Source: DATIXJ01 sp963714795 (GTDB taxonomy: Bacteria; Bacteroidota; Ignavibacteria; UBA10030; SZUA-254). From it: a DNA stretch of 64,000 nucleotides. The translations under genes and the position numbers were made by a program. The DNA lies in NCBI GenBank assembly GCA_963714795.1, contig CAVQPS010000007.1, positions 159,741 to 223,740 on the forward strand, in the 5' to 3' direction. Below the pieces are notes generated by a model. It saw only the letters and a program-made list of their open reading frames with translations, was not told where the DNA came from and did no database searches. Position 1 is the first letter of the stretch. Every line of letters begins with the position of its first letter. Shown here one piece after another: positions 9,336 through 17,407 of the stretch.

Positions 9336-10397
9336 TTATTCCCATCGGAATGATTTCACGGCAATGAAAACCATAACGATACACCATACACCAAGCCCGA
9401 TGATTTGCGGCAGCACACCGGACAGCGTTGCACCTTCAACGGCGATCACCCGCAATCCGTCTGCAAGAAATGTGAGCGGAAAATAATTTGTTATGGTATG
9501 AGCGAAACCCGGCAGGTTCGATCTGCTGAAAAATACTCCGCCAAGCAGCAACATCGGTAACGTAATAATATTGGCGAGAGGGGCAACCTGATCCTCCGAT
9601 TTCGATATGCCGGACAACGCAAAACCTATCGAGAGAAATACAATTCCTCCGAGAATTCCTACAACCAACATATCGAAAATACTTCCGATAAAATGAAGAT
9701 GGAAGAAAAGTTGTCCTACTTCAATCATAATAAAAACCTGGAACATGAGAACCATAAGTCGTGAGACGACCTGAGCAACGATAAAATCGGTTGTGTGCAT
9801 CGGTGTCACAAGCAGTCTTCGCAGAATACCCCGCTTTTTTAAAATGACAAATCCAAAAGCCACGCCGAAGACTCCGCTTTGCATGATCGACATCGCCAAA
9901 ACACCCGGAAGCAAAAAATCGATATAATTGAGATTACGGCTATTGACCATCTCTATGTGAATGGCAGGACCGGTAACGGCAGTATTTTGTCGGAATACCA
10001 GTTCGTCTAACACACGTTGAATGATGAGTTTACCGATCTGCGTCTCCTGAACTTTTTCGGCGTTCAGATAGAGCGTTACCGAATCATGTCCCGCCGGTTG
10101 GAATGTCGGTGGGATGACCATAACGATTGACCGATCGCCTTTTCTCAGTGCGTCGAATTCTTCAGCGGTATCACCGGTTGTCGTTTTGAATGATTGAACG
10201 GAACGAAGCGCACCGACCAACGTCGTGTCGGTGGAGGCATTGACGATGCCGAGAGAAACTTTCCCCAGCCCGTCAAAATTCACAAAGCTGAAGAGAAATA
10301 CCATAAAGAGAGGCAGCAAAATTGTCCAGATAATTGCTTCCCGCTGCCGGAAAAACATTTTCAGCGAAACGATAATTAATATTCCTTTGAGTCTCAT
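9336..10397 (-). CDS. ABC-2 type transporter permease
   Basis: A 353-residue permease of the ABC-2 family: one N-terminal helix (about 23-41), a large external domain (about 45-165), then five helices at the C-terminus with the typical SIGFALSGISKSEDQVAPLANIITLPMLLLGGVFF run. It forms the membrane part of an exporter with the ATPase encoded one base upstream. The substrate cannot be read from sequence. It sits between the ATPase and the RND adaptor on one strand. Confidence 0.9.
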   Translation of the reverse strand: MRLKGILIIVSLKMFFRQREAIIWTILLPLFMVFLFSFVNFDGLGKVSLGIVNASTDTTLVGALRSVQSFKTTTGDTAEEFDALRKGDRSIVMVIPPTFQPAGHDSVTLYLNAEKVQETQIGKLIIQRVLDELVFRQNTAVTGPAIHIEMVNSRNLNYIDFLLPGVLAMSIMQSGVFGVAFGFVILKKRGILRRLLVTPMHTTDFIVAQVVSRLMVLMFQVFIMIEVGQLFFHLHFIGSIFDMLVVGILGGIVFLSIGFALSGISKSEDQVAPLANIITLPMLLLGGVFFSRSNLPGFAHTITNYFPLTFLADGLRVIAVEGATLSGVLPQIIGLGVWCIVMVFIAVKSFRWE

Positions 10398-10398
10398 A

Positions 10399-11160
10399 TT
10401 AGTCTTCCCGTAATAAATGTCCGGTCAAATCTAAAAAAACGTCTTCAAGATTGGCGAGGCGTTCGACCCGCTCTTTCTTGAATCCTTTGCCCAGAAGTTG
10501 TTGAACCAATTGGTGCGGTGAACCGGTCGCAATAATTTTTCCGGTATCCATAATGGCAACACGATCGCACAATTCTTCCGCCTCGTCCATATAATGAGTC
10601 GTGAGCACAATCGTTTTTCCTTCCGACCGGATACGTTTGATGACGCCCCAGAGATGACGACGTGCCTGGGGATCGAGCCCGGTAGTCGGTTCATCCAGGA
10701 AAATGATGACAGGATCATTGACAAGGGCCGCTGCTATGGAAAACCGTTGTTTCTGTCCTCCGGAGAGCTGCGCGACATACGATTTCGCTTTTTCCCGCAA
10801 TTCAACTTCATCAAGAAGTGCAAGGGGATCGATTTGACGATTATACATCTCGCCGAAGAGTGTGAGTAACTCCGTCAATTTTAATTTGTCGAAGAATGAT
10901 GAAGATTGCAGTTGAACGCCGATGATCCGCTTTACTTTTTGCGGATCTTTCGTAACATCCAGATTGTCGAGAAGGATTTGTCCGGAATCAATCGGTCGCA
11001 GAGTTTCGATCATTTCCAGCGTCGTGGTTTTTCCCGCCCCGTTTGGTCCGAGAATGCCGAAAATTTCCTGACGTTGTACTTCAAAACTGATGCCATCGAC
11101 GGCAGTAAGGTTGTCGTAATGTTTTGTGAGGTTATGAACTTCAAGTACAGGTGTTTGCAT
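10399..11160 (-). CDS. ABC transporter ATP-binding protein
   Basis: A 253-residue ATPase of the drug or antibiotic ABC-2 exporter group. Walker A is GPNGAGKTT (38-46), the signature is LSGGQKQR (about 132-139), Walker B is VIIFLDEPTTGLDP (about 151-164), and the switch histidine follows in VLTTHYMDEAEEL. All catalytic residues are intact. The gene ends one base before the permease start and begins 36 bases after the TolC-type gene, so ATPase, permease and TolC are one transcript. Confidence 0.94.
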   Translation of the reverse strand: MQTPVLEVHNLTKHYDNLTAVDGISFEVQRQEIFGILGPNGAGKTTTLEMIETLRPIDSGQILLDNLDVTKDPQKVKRIIGVQLQSSSFFDKLKLTELLTLFGEMYNRQIDPLALLDEVELREKAKSYVAQLSGGQKQRFSIAAALVNDPVIIFLDEPTTGLDPQARRHLWGVIKRIRSEGKTIVLTTHYMDEAEELCDRVAIMDTGKIIATGSPHQLVQQLLGKGFKKERVERLANLEDVFLDLTGHLLRED

Positions 11161-11196
11161 AAATTTTTTATTTGTTAGGAAACTGATTTTCAGAAT

Positions 11197-12750
11197 TTAA
11201 TGTGATGGATATGCGCCGGAAGTCAATTGTTTTAATGTTGCGGCAGCTTTTGCGATACGAACGAGAGCCGCGGAGTAGCGTTGCTGTGCCACGGCAAAGT
11301 CTTCGCCGAGCCGCACCAGTTCGAATGCCGTCGTGTGACCGTTACGGAATTCAATCAAGCCGATCCGTACCTGCTCCTGTGCCGCTTCGACGCCGGCCCG
11401 GGCGGCCTGGATTCGGTTTTTTCCGTGTGATAATTCACGGTAGGTCGATCGGATTTGTTCTTCCAGAGTCCGCGATTGCTCGATGTACGTCTGTTGAGCG
11501 CTAAGAACCTGTGCTTCCAGCCGGTCCTTTTCTCCCAGTCCGCTTCGAAAGCCGATCGGGATACTGACCTCGACGCCCACGCTCCAGTTCGGAAACAGGT
11601 GTTTTGTCACTTGCGTTACTGCATCGTTAAAGCTTCGCGATGTGGGAACCGGGAGCGTATCGGAAAGAATGATCACCTGTTGGCCGTTTCCACCGAGACC
11701 GCTTCCGCCTATTGAGCCCACGAGGTTGAGGCTGGGAAGAGCTTCCCAACCGGCGGCGCTTGCAAGGGCTTGCGCTGCTTCAACATCTTTTTGTGCTGCC
11801 TGGAGATCGAGATTGCCTTCAAAGGCACGTTGGACTAATATGTCTACCGAGTCATCGGGAAAATCCCGGGGCGGCTCATCGACAGGAATGAAACGGGAGT
11901 TTCCCGATTCGGGTCGCACGCCGATCAGCGAAGCGAGTTGATCGGATTGATGATCGAGTTGTTCATCGCGATCAAGAAGCGCCAGTTCCTGTTCGGCTAA
12001 AAATGTCTTTGCATTCGCAACCTGGTCGGGTCCTACCAGACCGGTTTGGGCACGGACCTGTGTTTCTTTCAAAAAAGCGTCTGCGCGATCCCGCGTAAGC
12101 TTCTGAACGGCATAGTCGCGTTCAGCGGCATAGAGATCCCAATATGCTTGTTCAATTTCCGTACTGACGGCAAGCACCTGCTGATCGAACCGGGATTTTT
12201 CTGCTTCAAGTTCGCGTTCGGATTGTGTGAGCTGCTTGCGTGCCGAAACCGTAAATCCCCCGAGTAACGGCTGGCGGAGATTCAGACTACCGAAGACATC
12301 GTATTCGGGATTAAGGAATGCAAGGGTGGAGTTCGTGTTCAGACTTGATGTGTTGAGCGCGAGGTTTAACTCCGTACCGATCGGCAAATTGATTCGTAAT
12401 CCTGATTGGGAAGTCGTTTGTGTCGTTGCCAAAACAGGTGCGCCGGAGAAGAACGAAGCGGTCGGTTGTTTTTGATCGAGATAGTTGAGATTGAAGTATA
12501 ATTGAGGATCGAAAAAGCCAGCTTCTTTGCGATTCGATCCGCCGGCTGCCAGGTATGCAGCTTCCGCTTTACGCACCGATGTTGCATTCTTGAGAGCGTA
12601 TTGTACTGCCAGTGACAACGGCAGCGATGTACCTTGTATTCCGTTCAGAATTTCTTGAAGTGCCGAATCCGGATTTGCCGGTTCCTGTCCAAAAATGGTA
12701 TTCGGCATATATATAAAAATAAAGAAGAACAGCGAACAATGCTTAAGCAT
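11197..12750 (-). CDS. TolC family outer-membrane efflux protein
   Basis: A 517-residue outer-membrane channel with a signal peptide (cleavage near IFGQ) and the duplicated TolC repeat: long coiled helices (LTQSERELEAEKSRFDQQ region; AQKDVEAAQALASAAG region) with beta segments between them. It forms the exit duct for the pump or pumps encoded downstream. The ATG at 12750 is preferred; a TTG three codons upstream at 12759 is the alternative, and neither has a strong ribosome site. It is the first gene of the five-gene efflux operon, with about 190 bases upstream for a promoter. Confidence 0.92.
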   Translation of the reverse strand: MLKHCSLFFFIFIYMPNTIFGQEPANPDSALQEILNGIQGTSLPLSLAVQYALKNATSVRKAEAAYLAAGGSNRKEAGFFDPQLYFNLNYLDQKQPTASFFSGAPVLATTQTTSQSGLRINLPIGTELNLALNTSSLNTNSTLAFLNPEYDVFGSLNLRQPLLGGFTVSARKQLTQSERELEAEKSRFDQQVLAVSTEIEQAYWDLYAAERDYAVQKLTRDRADAFLKETQVRAQTGLVGPDQVANAKTFLAEQELALLDRDEQLDHQSDQLASLIGVRPESGNSRFIPVDEPPRDFPDDSVDILVQRAFEGNLDLQAAQKDVEAAQALASAAGWEALPSLNLVGSIGGSGLGGNGQQVIILSDTLPVPTSRSFNDAVTQVTKHLFPNWSVGVEVSIPIGFRSGLGEKDRLEAQVLSAQQTYIEQSRTLEEQIRSTYRELSHGKNRIQAARAGVEAAQEQVRIGLIEFRNGHTTAFELVRLGEDFAVAQQRYSAALVRIAKAAATLKQLTSGAYPSH

Positions 12751-12938
12751 TACGTCCAAAAATGATTTAAAATGATGGGAAAAGCTCCTGCACGGGGCAG
12801 AGAAAGTCTTTTGTAGCTATAACTTACTCTTTTGTTAAGAAAGACGCAAGCGTTCATCTTCCAAAAATGACAAAAAAAATTCTGTTCGGGATTTCGAGAA
12901 GATATGTCCGATGAAATGGAAGATGGGAGAGATTCAGA

Positions 12939-13874
12939 TCAACCGAATGCGTGCACCGGATGATGAGGTAATTTCAGGTGGAGATGTTCAATATCCCGGA
13001 GAACGCGCGATTCGTTTCCCCAATCGCTCCAGCAGATATCGGAAATTTCCATGACGAGCAAGCGGTTGGCGCAACGCTCCAATATTGTTTTTGAAAAATC
13101 GAGAGACGGTAAATCCGGATAAATGAGATTCAAGAGCGTACTTCTCTCATTCGGATTTTTTGTTTGAACGATTTCGTTCAAAATATTGAATGTTTCCGGT
13201 ACGATACTTTTAAAAAACGAGAGGAACGTCATCACGGATCCGGCAAGGACCATTGTATTCCATACACATCCGGTCCGGAATAGTTTATCGGCGATCAATC
13301 GATTCGGTTTTTCCCAGAACCTGCCGACGCGGTGCAATTGTACATTCCACGGGTTCGTGACAGCATCATTTTTTTCAATCCATCCGTATTCCGGTTCAAC
13401 GTGCGATGGCGGTGCGCCTAACACGATAATTGCATCACGATGCGTTGCGGCGAAATCAAACGCCCGATCCACGTATTGCATGAATTTTTCTTCTTCTAAG
13501 ATAAAATGATCGGACGGAAAAATACAGACTACCGCGTCCGGGTCCTCAGCGTAGACATGAAGGAGTGAAAGAAGAATGCCTGTGGCAGTTTCCCGGCTGC
13601 ATGGTTGTACGAGAATAGTTTCCGGCAGTTGGCCCGGCAGTTGTGTCTGCACGTACTTCAAATGAGTTTGATTGACAACAGTAAGAATTTTTTGCGGGGG
13701 GAGTAACGATTTTGCCCGGTCGAGAGTGTGTTGAAGCATCGTCCGCGTGCCGACCAGTGCGCAATATTGTTTCGGACGAACTATGCCATAGATTCTTTTG
13801 ATAAATTGTTCAAGTCTCGTTCCTTCGCCCCCGGAAAGGATAATACCCCATCGTGTCTCGCTCTTCCAGAACAT
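12939..13874 (-). CDS. Mannose-1-phosphate guanylyltransferase-like nucleotidyltransferase
   Basis: A 311-residue sugar-1-phosphate nucleotidyltransferase, which would join a nucleotide to a sugar phosphate for glycan synthesis. The nucleotide loop SGGEGTRL is at 14-21, the lysine motif RPKQY at 33-37, FPSDHF at 119-124, and EPEYGWIE near 160. This combination points to the mannose-1-phosphate group. The C-terminal isomerase domain seen in long fused forms is absent. Start at 13874 has AGGAG eight bases upstream. The gene stands alone between unrelated genes, so its pathway is not shown by context. Confidence 0.8.
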   Translation of the reverse strand: MFWKSETRWGIILSGGEGTRLEQFIKRIYGIVRPKQYCALVGTRTMLQHTLDRAKSLLPPQKILTVVNQTHLKYVQTQLPGQLPETILVQPCSRETATGILLSLLHVYAEDPDAVVCIFPSDHFILEEEKFMQYVDRAFDFAATHRDAIIVLGAPPSHVEPEYGWIEKNDAVTNPWNVQLHRVGRFWEKPNRLIADKLFRTGCVWNTMVLAGSVMTFLSFFKSIVPETFNILNEIVQTKNPNERSTLLNLIYPDLPSLDFSKTILERCANRLLVMEISDICWSDWGNESRVLRDIEHLHLKLPHHPVHAFG

Positions 13875-14207
13875 CGCCTGCTCTCCTTATGCGTGGATAT
13901 TATCGAATTCTATTTAGGATTTCAAAATGATATCAACGAGGTCATAGGTATTTGTTGTGAGAAGATAGTTTGTGAAACATAACACTACATAGACAACATT
14001 CAGGAGAAAAGGTTTAGTTCCGGGAATGTTATGTAAAATCTCACAACATCCCACTTGTCAAGACTGAGTCTGTCTTGACAAGTGGTTTTCTTCAGAATCT
14101 TTCGGAATTTTCTGGCGTTAAGCTATGAGATAGTGTTTCGGATAATCAAATTGTTATCGTTTTGATTTCCATTGACTGGTACGATCATGGCAAGATTGGA
14201 CAGCTCC
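13875..14207. other. Intergenic region with one strong inverted repeat
   Basis: No credible coding sequence is seen in these 333 bases. The notable element is the 14-base perfect inverted repeat at 14051-14085. The right part is the downstream side of the 14208-14798 gene. Confidence 0.6.
14051..14090 (+). terminator. Perfect 14-bp inverted repeat with T-run (terminator-like)
   Basis: The arms 14051-14064 and 14072-14085 are exact inverse complements around a seven-base loop. TTTTC follows on the plus strand. The shape is that of an intrinsic terminator reading to the right, yet the flanking genes on both sides are on the minus strand. It may act in both directions, or it may end an unseen plus-strand transcript. 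Confidence 0.6.
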
Positions 14208-14798
14208 CTACATTCCCATATATTGACAGTGGACGTATACCCCTGTATGAATGTTATAGAGCAAATACCAGCCGGCGTGGTCCGTGTCCTCGTAAACGAC
14301 GAAGTCATCTCCACAGTCCCAGCACCAGTCTGAGCAGAGCGGCCAATCCCACGAGGCCACTTCAAAAAAGGAACCGCCCCGAAACCAGAACCTGTGAAGG
14401 TTGGCGTCAAATCGAGTGACGGAATAACGGAACTTCGGTCCGAAATGTGAAAACCGGCCTTGCGCAAAAGGTTTGTCCATGTGGAACCGTGCATCATTCG
14501 GTTGTTCGTGGCCGTACCACACATCGTGGTTGACGTGAGGCATGTCGTTCACATGGCCGGTGGGCAGATGTTCCGTCTGGCGCGCTTCGGTAGGATTACT
14601 TCGCGCTGGCGGAGCTTTTGGTATGTGTCCCTGATTCGCACGTGGTCGGTTTGGTGCAGTGTGGACACTTCGCTGGGCCGGCTGGCTACCGCGCTGGGTT
14701 GGCTGGCCGCCGCGCTGTGCTGCAACGGATTGTGCCATCAGAAATACCGTGCAAAGAATGAGAACGGATGCAAACAGAAGAGCCGGTCTTGTTTTCAT
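14208..14798 (-). CDS. Secreted protein of unknown function, Gln/Arg/Pro-rich N-terminus
   Basis: A 196-residue exported protein with a signal peptide (cleavage near SVAAQ). Residues 28-60 are low complexity with repeats of the type QRGGQPTQRGSQPAQR, rich in Arg, Gln, Gly and Pro. The second half is a compact domain rich in Trp, His, Phe and Asp with a WPLCSDWCWDCGDDF segment that offers three cysteines. I do not recognise a named family. The start at 14798 is supported by AGGAG seven bases upstream. It is followed downstream by the nucleotidyltransferase gene but is too far away for a shared operon to be certain. Confidence 0.65.
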   Translation of the reverse strand: MKTRPALLFASVLILCTVFLMAQSVAAQRGGQPTQRGSQPAQRSVHTAPNRPRANQGHIPKAPPARSNPTEARQTEHLPTGHVNDMPHVNHDVWYGHEQPNDARFHMDKPFAQGRFSHFGPKFRYSVTRFDANLHRFWFRGGSFFEVASWDWPLCSDWCWDCGDDFVVYEDTDHAGWYLLYNIHTGVYVHCQYMGM

Positions 14799-14902
14799 AT
14801 ATTTCTCCTTTCAGTGATAGTGAGTGATTCGAATTTGCATCAATATGAAGCCAATATAAAAAGGAAGCCGTCTAAAAACAAAATCGAACATATGGATATT
14901 TC

Positions 14903-15607
14903 TCATGATCCTGCAGCGATTATTTTGTGTTTAACAAGTTCAGGGACAATGATATGAATAATCGCGCGTCTCTCATCTTCATGCACATCGCTATTCTGGA
15001 CTTCGCCCACTCCGGTCCAAATCATACGTGCCACGCCCTGGGTCGCCCATACCTTTATTTCGTCTTTCACGACATCATTAAAGACAGGATAGCCGGGATA
15101 ATATTCGCGAACATAGTATCCATAGTAACTTGCATCCAATGGCTGGAAAGATATTTCCGATGAGTTAATATCGTCTCTGGAAGTTACACTTTCAATGGTT
15201 TGCGTGGATGCTCTTCCAACCAGTATGATCCCGTCGAAACGTTGATTCTTTGTGATGGTTTTGATGAGATTAGTATCGGGTAACGTATCAGGGAACAGGC
15301 GATACGACGGAGTGACATCGATACCATCGCTTCTTAATTCTGTTGCGAACCCATCTTCCCATGCCCGCCGGATCTTCTGGTCCTTTCTCACAGCCACCAC
15401 CAATATTGTTTTTAACGGACCCGAGACATACGTTGGATCTTGCCACATGTGAGAAAGTCCAGTCGATGCGCAGGATGATAACACAACCGACAGCACTACC
15501 GTTATGAGAAATTGGATAGTACCGTAGATGATCTTGGTTCCCTTCAATGAATGTTTGAAATTCAGTATTTTCATGGCAGGAATATTTTTTTGTAGGTCTT
15601 TTTTCAT
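14903..15607 (-). CDS. Lipoprotein of unknown function
   Basis: A 234-residue protein with an uncleaved-looking basic leader, a hydrophobic stretch at about 28-44 and the lipobox LSSC, giving a mature lipoprotein beginning CASTG. The mature part is a mixed alpha/beta domain with LKTILVVAVRKD and FDGIILVGRAST strands, a fold often seen in small outer-membrane lipoproteins that modulate other envelope proteins. I cannot assign a function. Start at 15607 has GAGG nine bases upstream. It lies upstream of, and on the same strand as, the Arg/Gln-rich secreted protein gene. Confidence 0.65.
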   Translation of the reverse strand: MKKDLQKNIPAMKILNFKHSLKGTKIIYGTIQFLITVVLSVVLSSCASTGLSHMWQDPTYVSGPLKTILVVAVRKDQKIRRAWEDGFATELRSDGIDVTPSYRLFPDTLPDTNLIKTITKNQRFDGIILVGRASTQTIESVTSRDDINSSEISFQPLDASYYGYYVREYYPGYPVFNDVVKDEIKVWATQGVARMIWTGVGEVQNSDVHEDERRAIIHIIVPELVKHKIIAAGS

Positions 15608-15893
15608 ACTCTATGTCCTCGAGAGTTAAGATGTCTGCGGGCTGTTTTCGATACCTTCAGTACAAATTGATTGTGCTGTGAACGTGAGTAGATCTATCAT
15701 TTTGACTAAAAAGATGCTGGAAGGTTTAGTACCGTAATTTTGCAAAAATGCATGTCAATTGGTATCGTCCAAAGGATTGAAAAAGGAGTTAGATTCCTCA
15801 CAAATATTTGAATTTCCCTAAAATCTTCTCTACATTCCGTCATTATAGTATAGAAGGTGAAATAATGATTGCATTGACGGTATCGGAAAAAAT

Positions 15894-17384
15894 ATGTTGA
15901 GAAGAATCGTATTTACTTTTCTTATTGTCTTTGGTAGTGCAGAATGCCGGGCGCAAATTTCAATTCTTGACCGCCAGCCTGCCGTGGCAGGAACTTTTTA
16001 TCCTGCGGATAAAAACGAACTGATTGATACTCTTGCCGATCTTTTCACTCATGCAGTTCCATCAAAGAATATTACCGATGTCGTTGCAATTATAGCGCCG
16101 CATGCCGGTTATATATTTTCCGGCAGCGTTGCGGCTTCCAGTTTCAATCAAATCGATCCGGAAAAGGAATATGACAATATTTTCGTGATCGGTTCGAGCC
16201 ATTATGTCTCGTTCGATGGTGCGTCGATCTATCGGAAAGGGAATTTCATCACGCCGCTCGGCACGGTGAAAGTGAATACCAAACTTGCCGGCGACCTGAT
16301 CGCGAAAAATCCGTTTTTCAGCGACCGTGACGATGCCCATGCGAAAGAACATTGTATCGAAGCAGAACTTCCGTTCCTGCAATACCGGATGAAAAAAGCT
16401 TTTCGCATCGTGCCGATCGTCATCGGAACGCAATCGCCGGATGTGTGCCGGCAGATCGCCGATGCGTTGAGACCGTACTGCACACCGAAAAATCTTTTCA
16501 TCATCAGCACCGATTTTTCTCATTACCCCGCGTATGACGATGCCGTTAAAGTCGATACGAAGACCGCTGCAGCAGTCTGTACCAATTCTGCCGATAAATT
16601 TATTTCTGTGCTGAGGAATAATGCTGGCGACAATATTCCCGATCTTGCCACCAGTATGTGTGGCTGGACATCCGTGTTGACATTTTTGTACATCGTACAA
16701 GGGAATCCGGCATTCACATTCGAAGATATTCAGTATAAAAACTCCGGCGATGTACTATCCGGTGATAAGAAAAGAGTTGTCGGATATCATGCGATCGCTA
16801 TTTCACGAAAGAACGATCAAGCCGCAGAATCGTTTCATCTGACCGACGCGGATAAGAAAAATCTGCTTACGCTTGCCCGCCGTACAGTTGAATCATATGT
16901 CACTCAACACGGGATTCCGGACGTCAATGAAGACAGCATTTCTAAAAACCTCCTTGTGAAGTGCGGTGCATTCGTGACGCTGAATAAAAACGGAAATCTT
17001 CGCGGCTGTATCGGACGGTTCGATGCAACTGAACCGCTTTATAAAGTAGTGCGTTCGATGGCAATTGCGGCGGCGACACAGGATGTTCGTTTTTCAGCGG
17101 TTGAGCCCGGTGGGGTTTCTCATTTGAAGATCGAAATTTCCGTTCTCACGCCGATGAGAAAAATATCATCCATTGATGAATTCGATCCCGGAAAGGAGGG
17201 CATCTATATGAAAAAAGGAATGCATGCGGGAACATTTCTTCCGCAGGTTGCCAAAGAAACCGGCTGGTCGAAAGAGGAACTTCTCGGACACTGCGCTCAG
17301 GATAAGGCCGGAATCGGTTGGGATGGCTGGAAGGATGCCGATCTCTATATATATGAAGCTTTGGTTTTCGGCGAAGAGCGATGA
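15894..17384 (+). CDS. Exported MEMO-AMMECR1 fusion (AmmeMemoRadiSam proteins B and A)
   Basis: A 496-residue fusion. Residues about 27-275 match the MEMO family (PAVAGTFYPAD, then IAPHAGYIFSG, then DFSHYP), a dioxygenase-like fold with conserved His residues. Residues about 305-490 match AMMECR1, with the diagnostic LRGCIG at 369-374. In the families these are components of the AmmeMemoRadiSam set; the radical SAM partner is not in this window. Unusually the N-terminus looks like a signal peptide (residues 1-20). The ATG at 15894 has a poor ribosome site. A short 11-codon frame at 15865-15900 with a good AGAAGG site overlaps the start and could couple translation. The biochemical role of the set is not established. 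Confidence 0.88.
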   Translation: MLRRIVFTFLIVFGSAECRAQISILDRQPAVAGTFYPADKNELIDTLADLFTHAVPSKNITDVVAIIAPHAGYIFSGSVAASSFNQIDPEKEYDNIFVIGSSHYVSFDGASIYRKGNFITPLGTVKVNTKLAGDLIAKNPFFSDRDDAHAKEHCIEAELPFLQYRMKKAFRIVPIVIGTQSPDVCRQIADALRPYCTPKNLFIISTDFSHYPAYDDAVKVDTKTAAAVCTNSADKFISVLRNNAGDNIPDLATSMCGWTSVLTFLYIVQGNPAFTFEDIQYKNSGDVLSGDKKRVVGYHAIAISRKNDQAAESFHLTDADKKNLLTLARRTVESYVTQHGIPDVNEDSISKNLLVKCGAFVTLNKNGNLRGCIGRFDATEPLYKVVRSMAIAAATQDVRFSAVEPGGVSHLKIEISVLTPMRKISSIDEFDPGKEGIYMKKGMHAGTFLPQVAKETGWSKEELLGHCAQDKAGIGWDGWKDADLYIYEALVFGEER

Positions 17385-17407
17385 GGATGTAAACAGAATT
17401 TTGTTTT

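Noticed and set aside
15865..15900. 11-codon frame with good ribosome site before the MEMO gene
   Set aside because: Too short to call a gene; kept only as a possible coupling leader.
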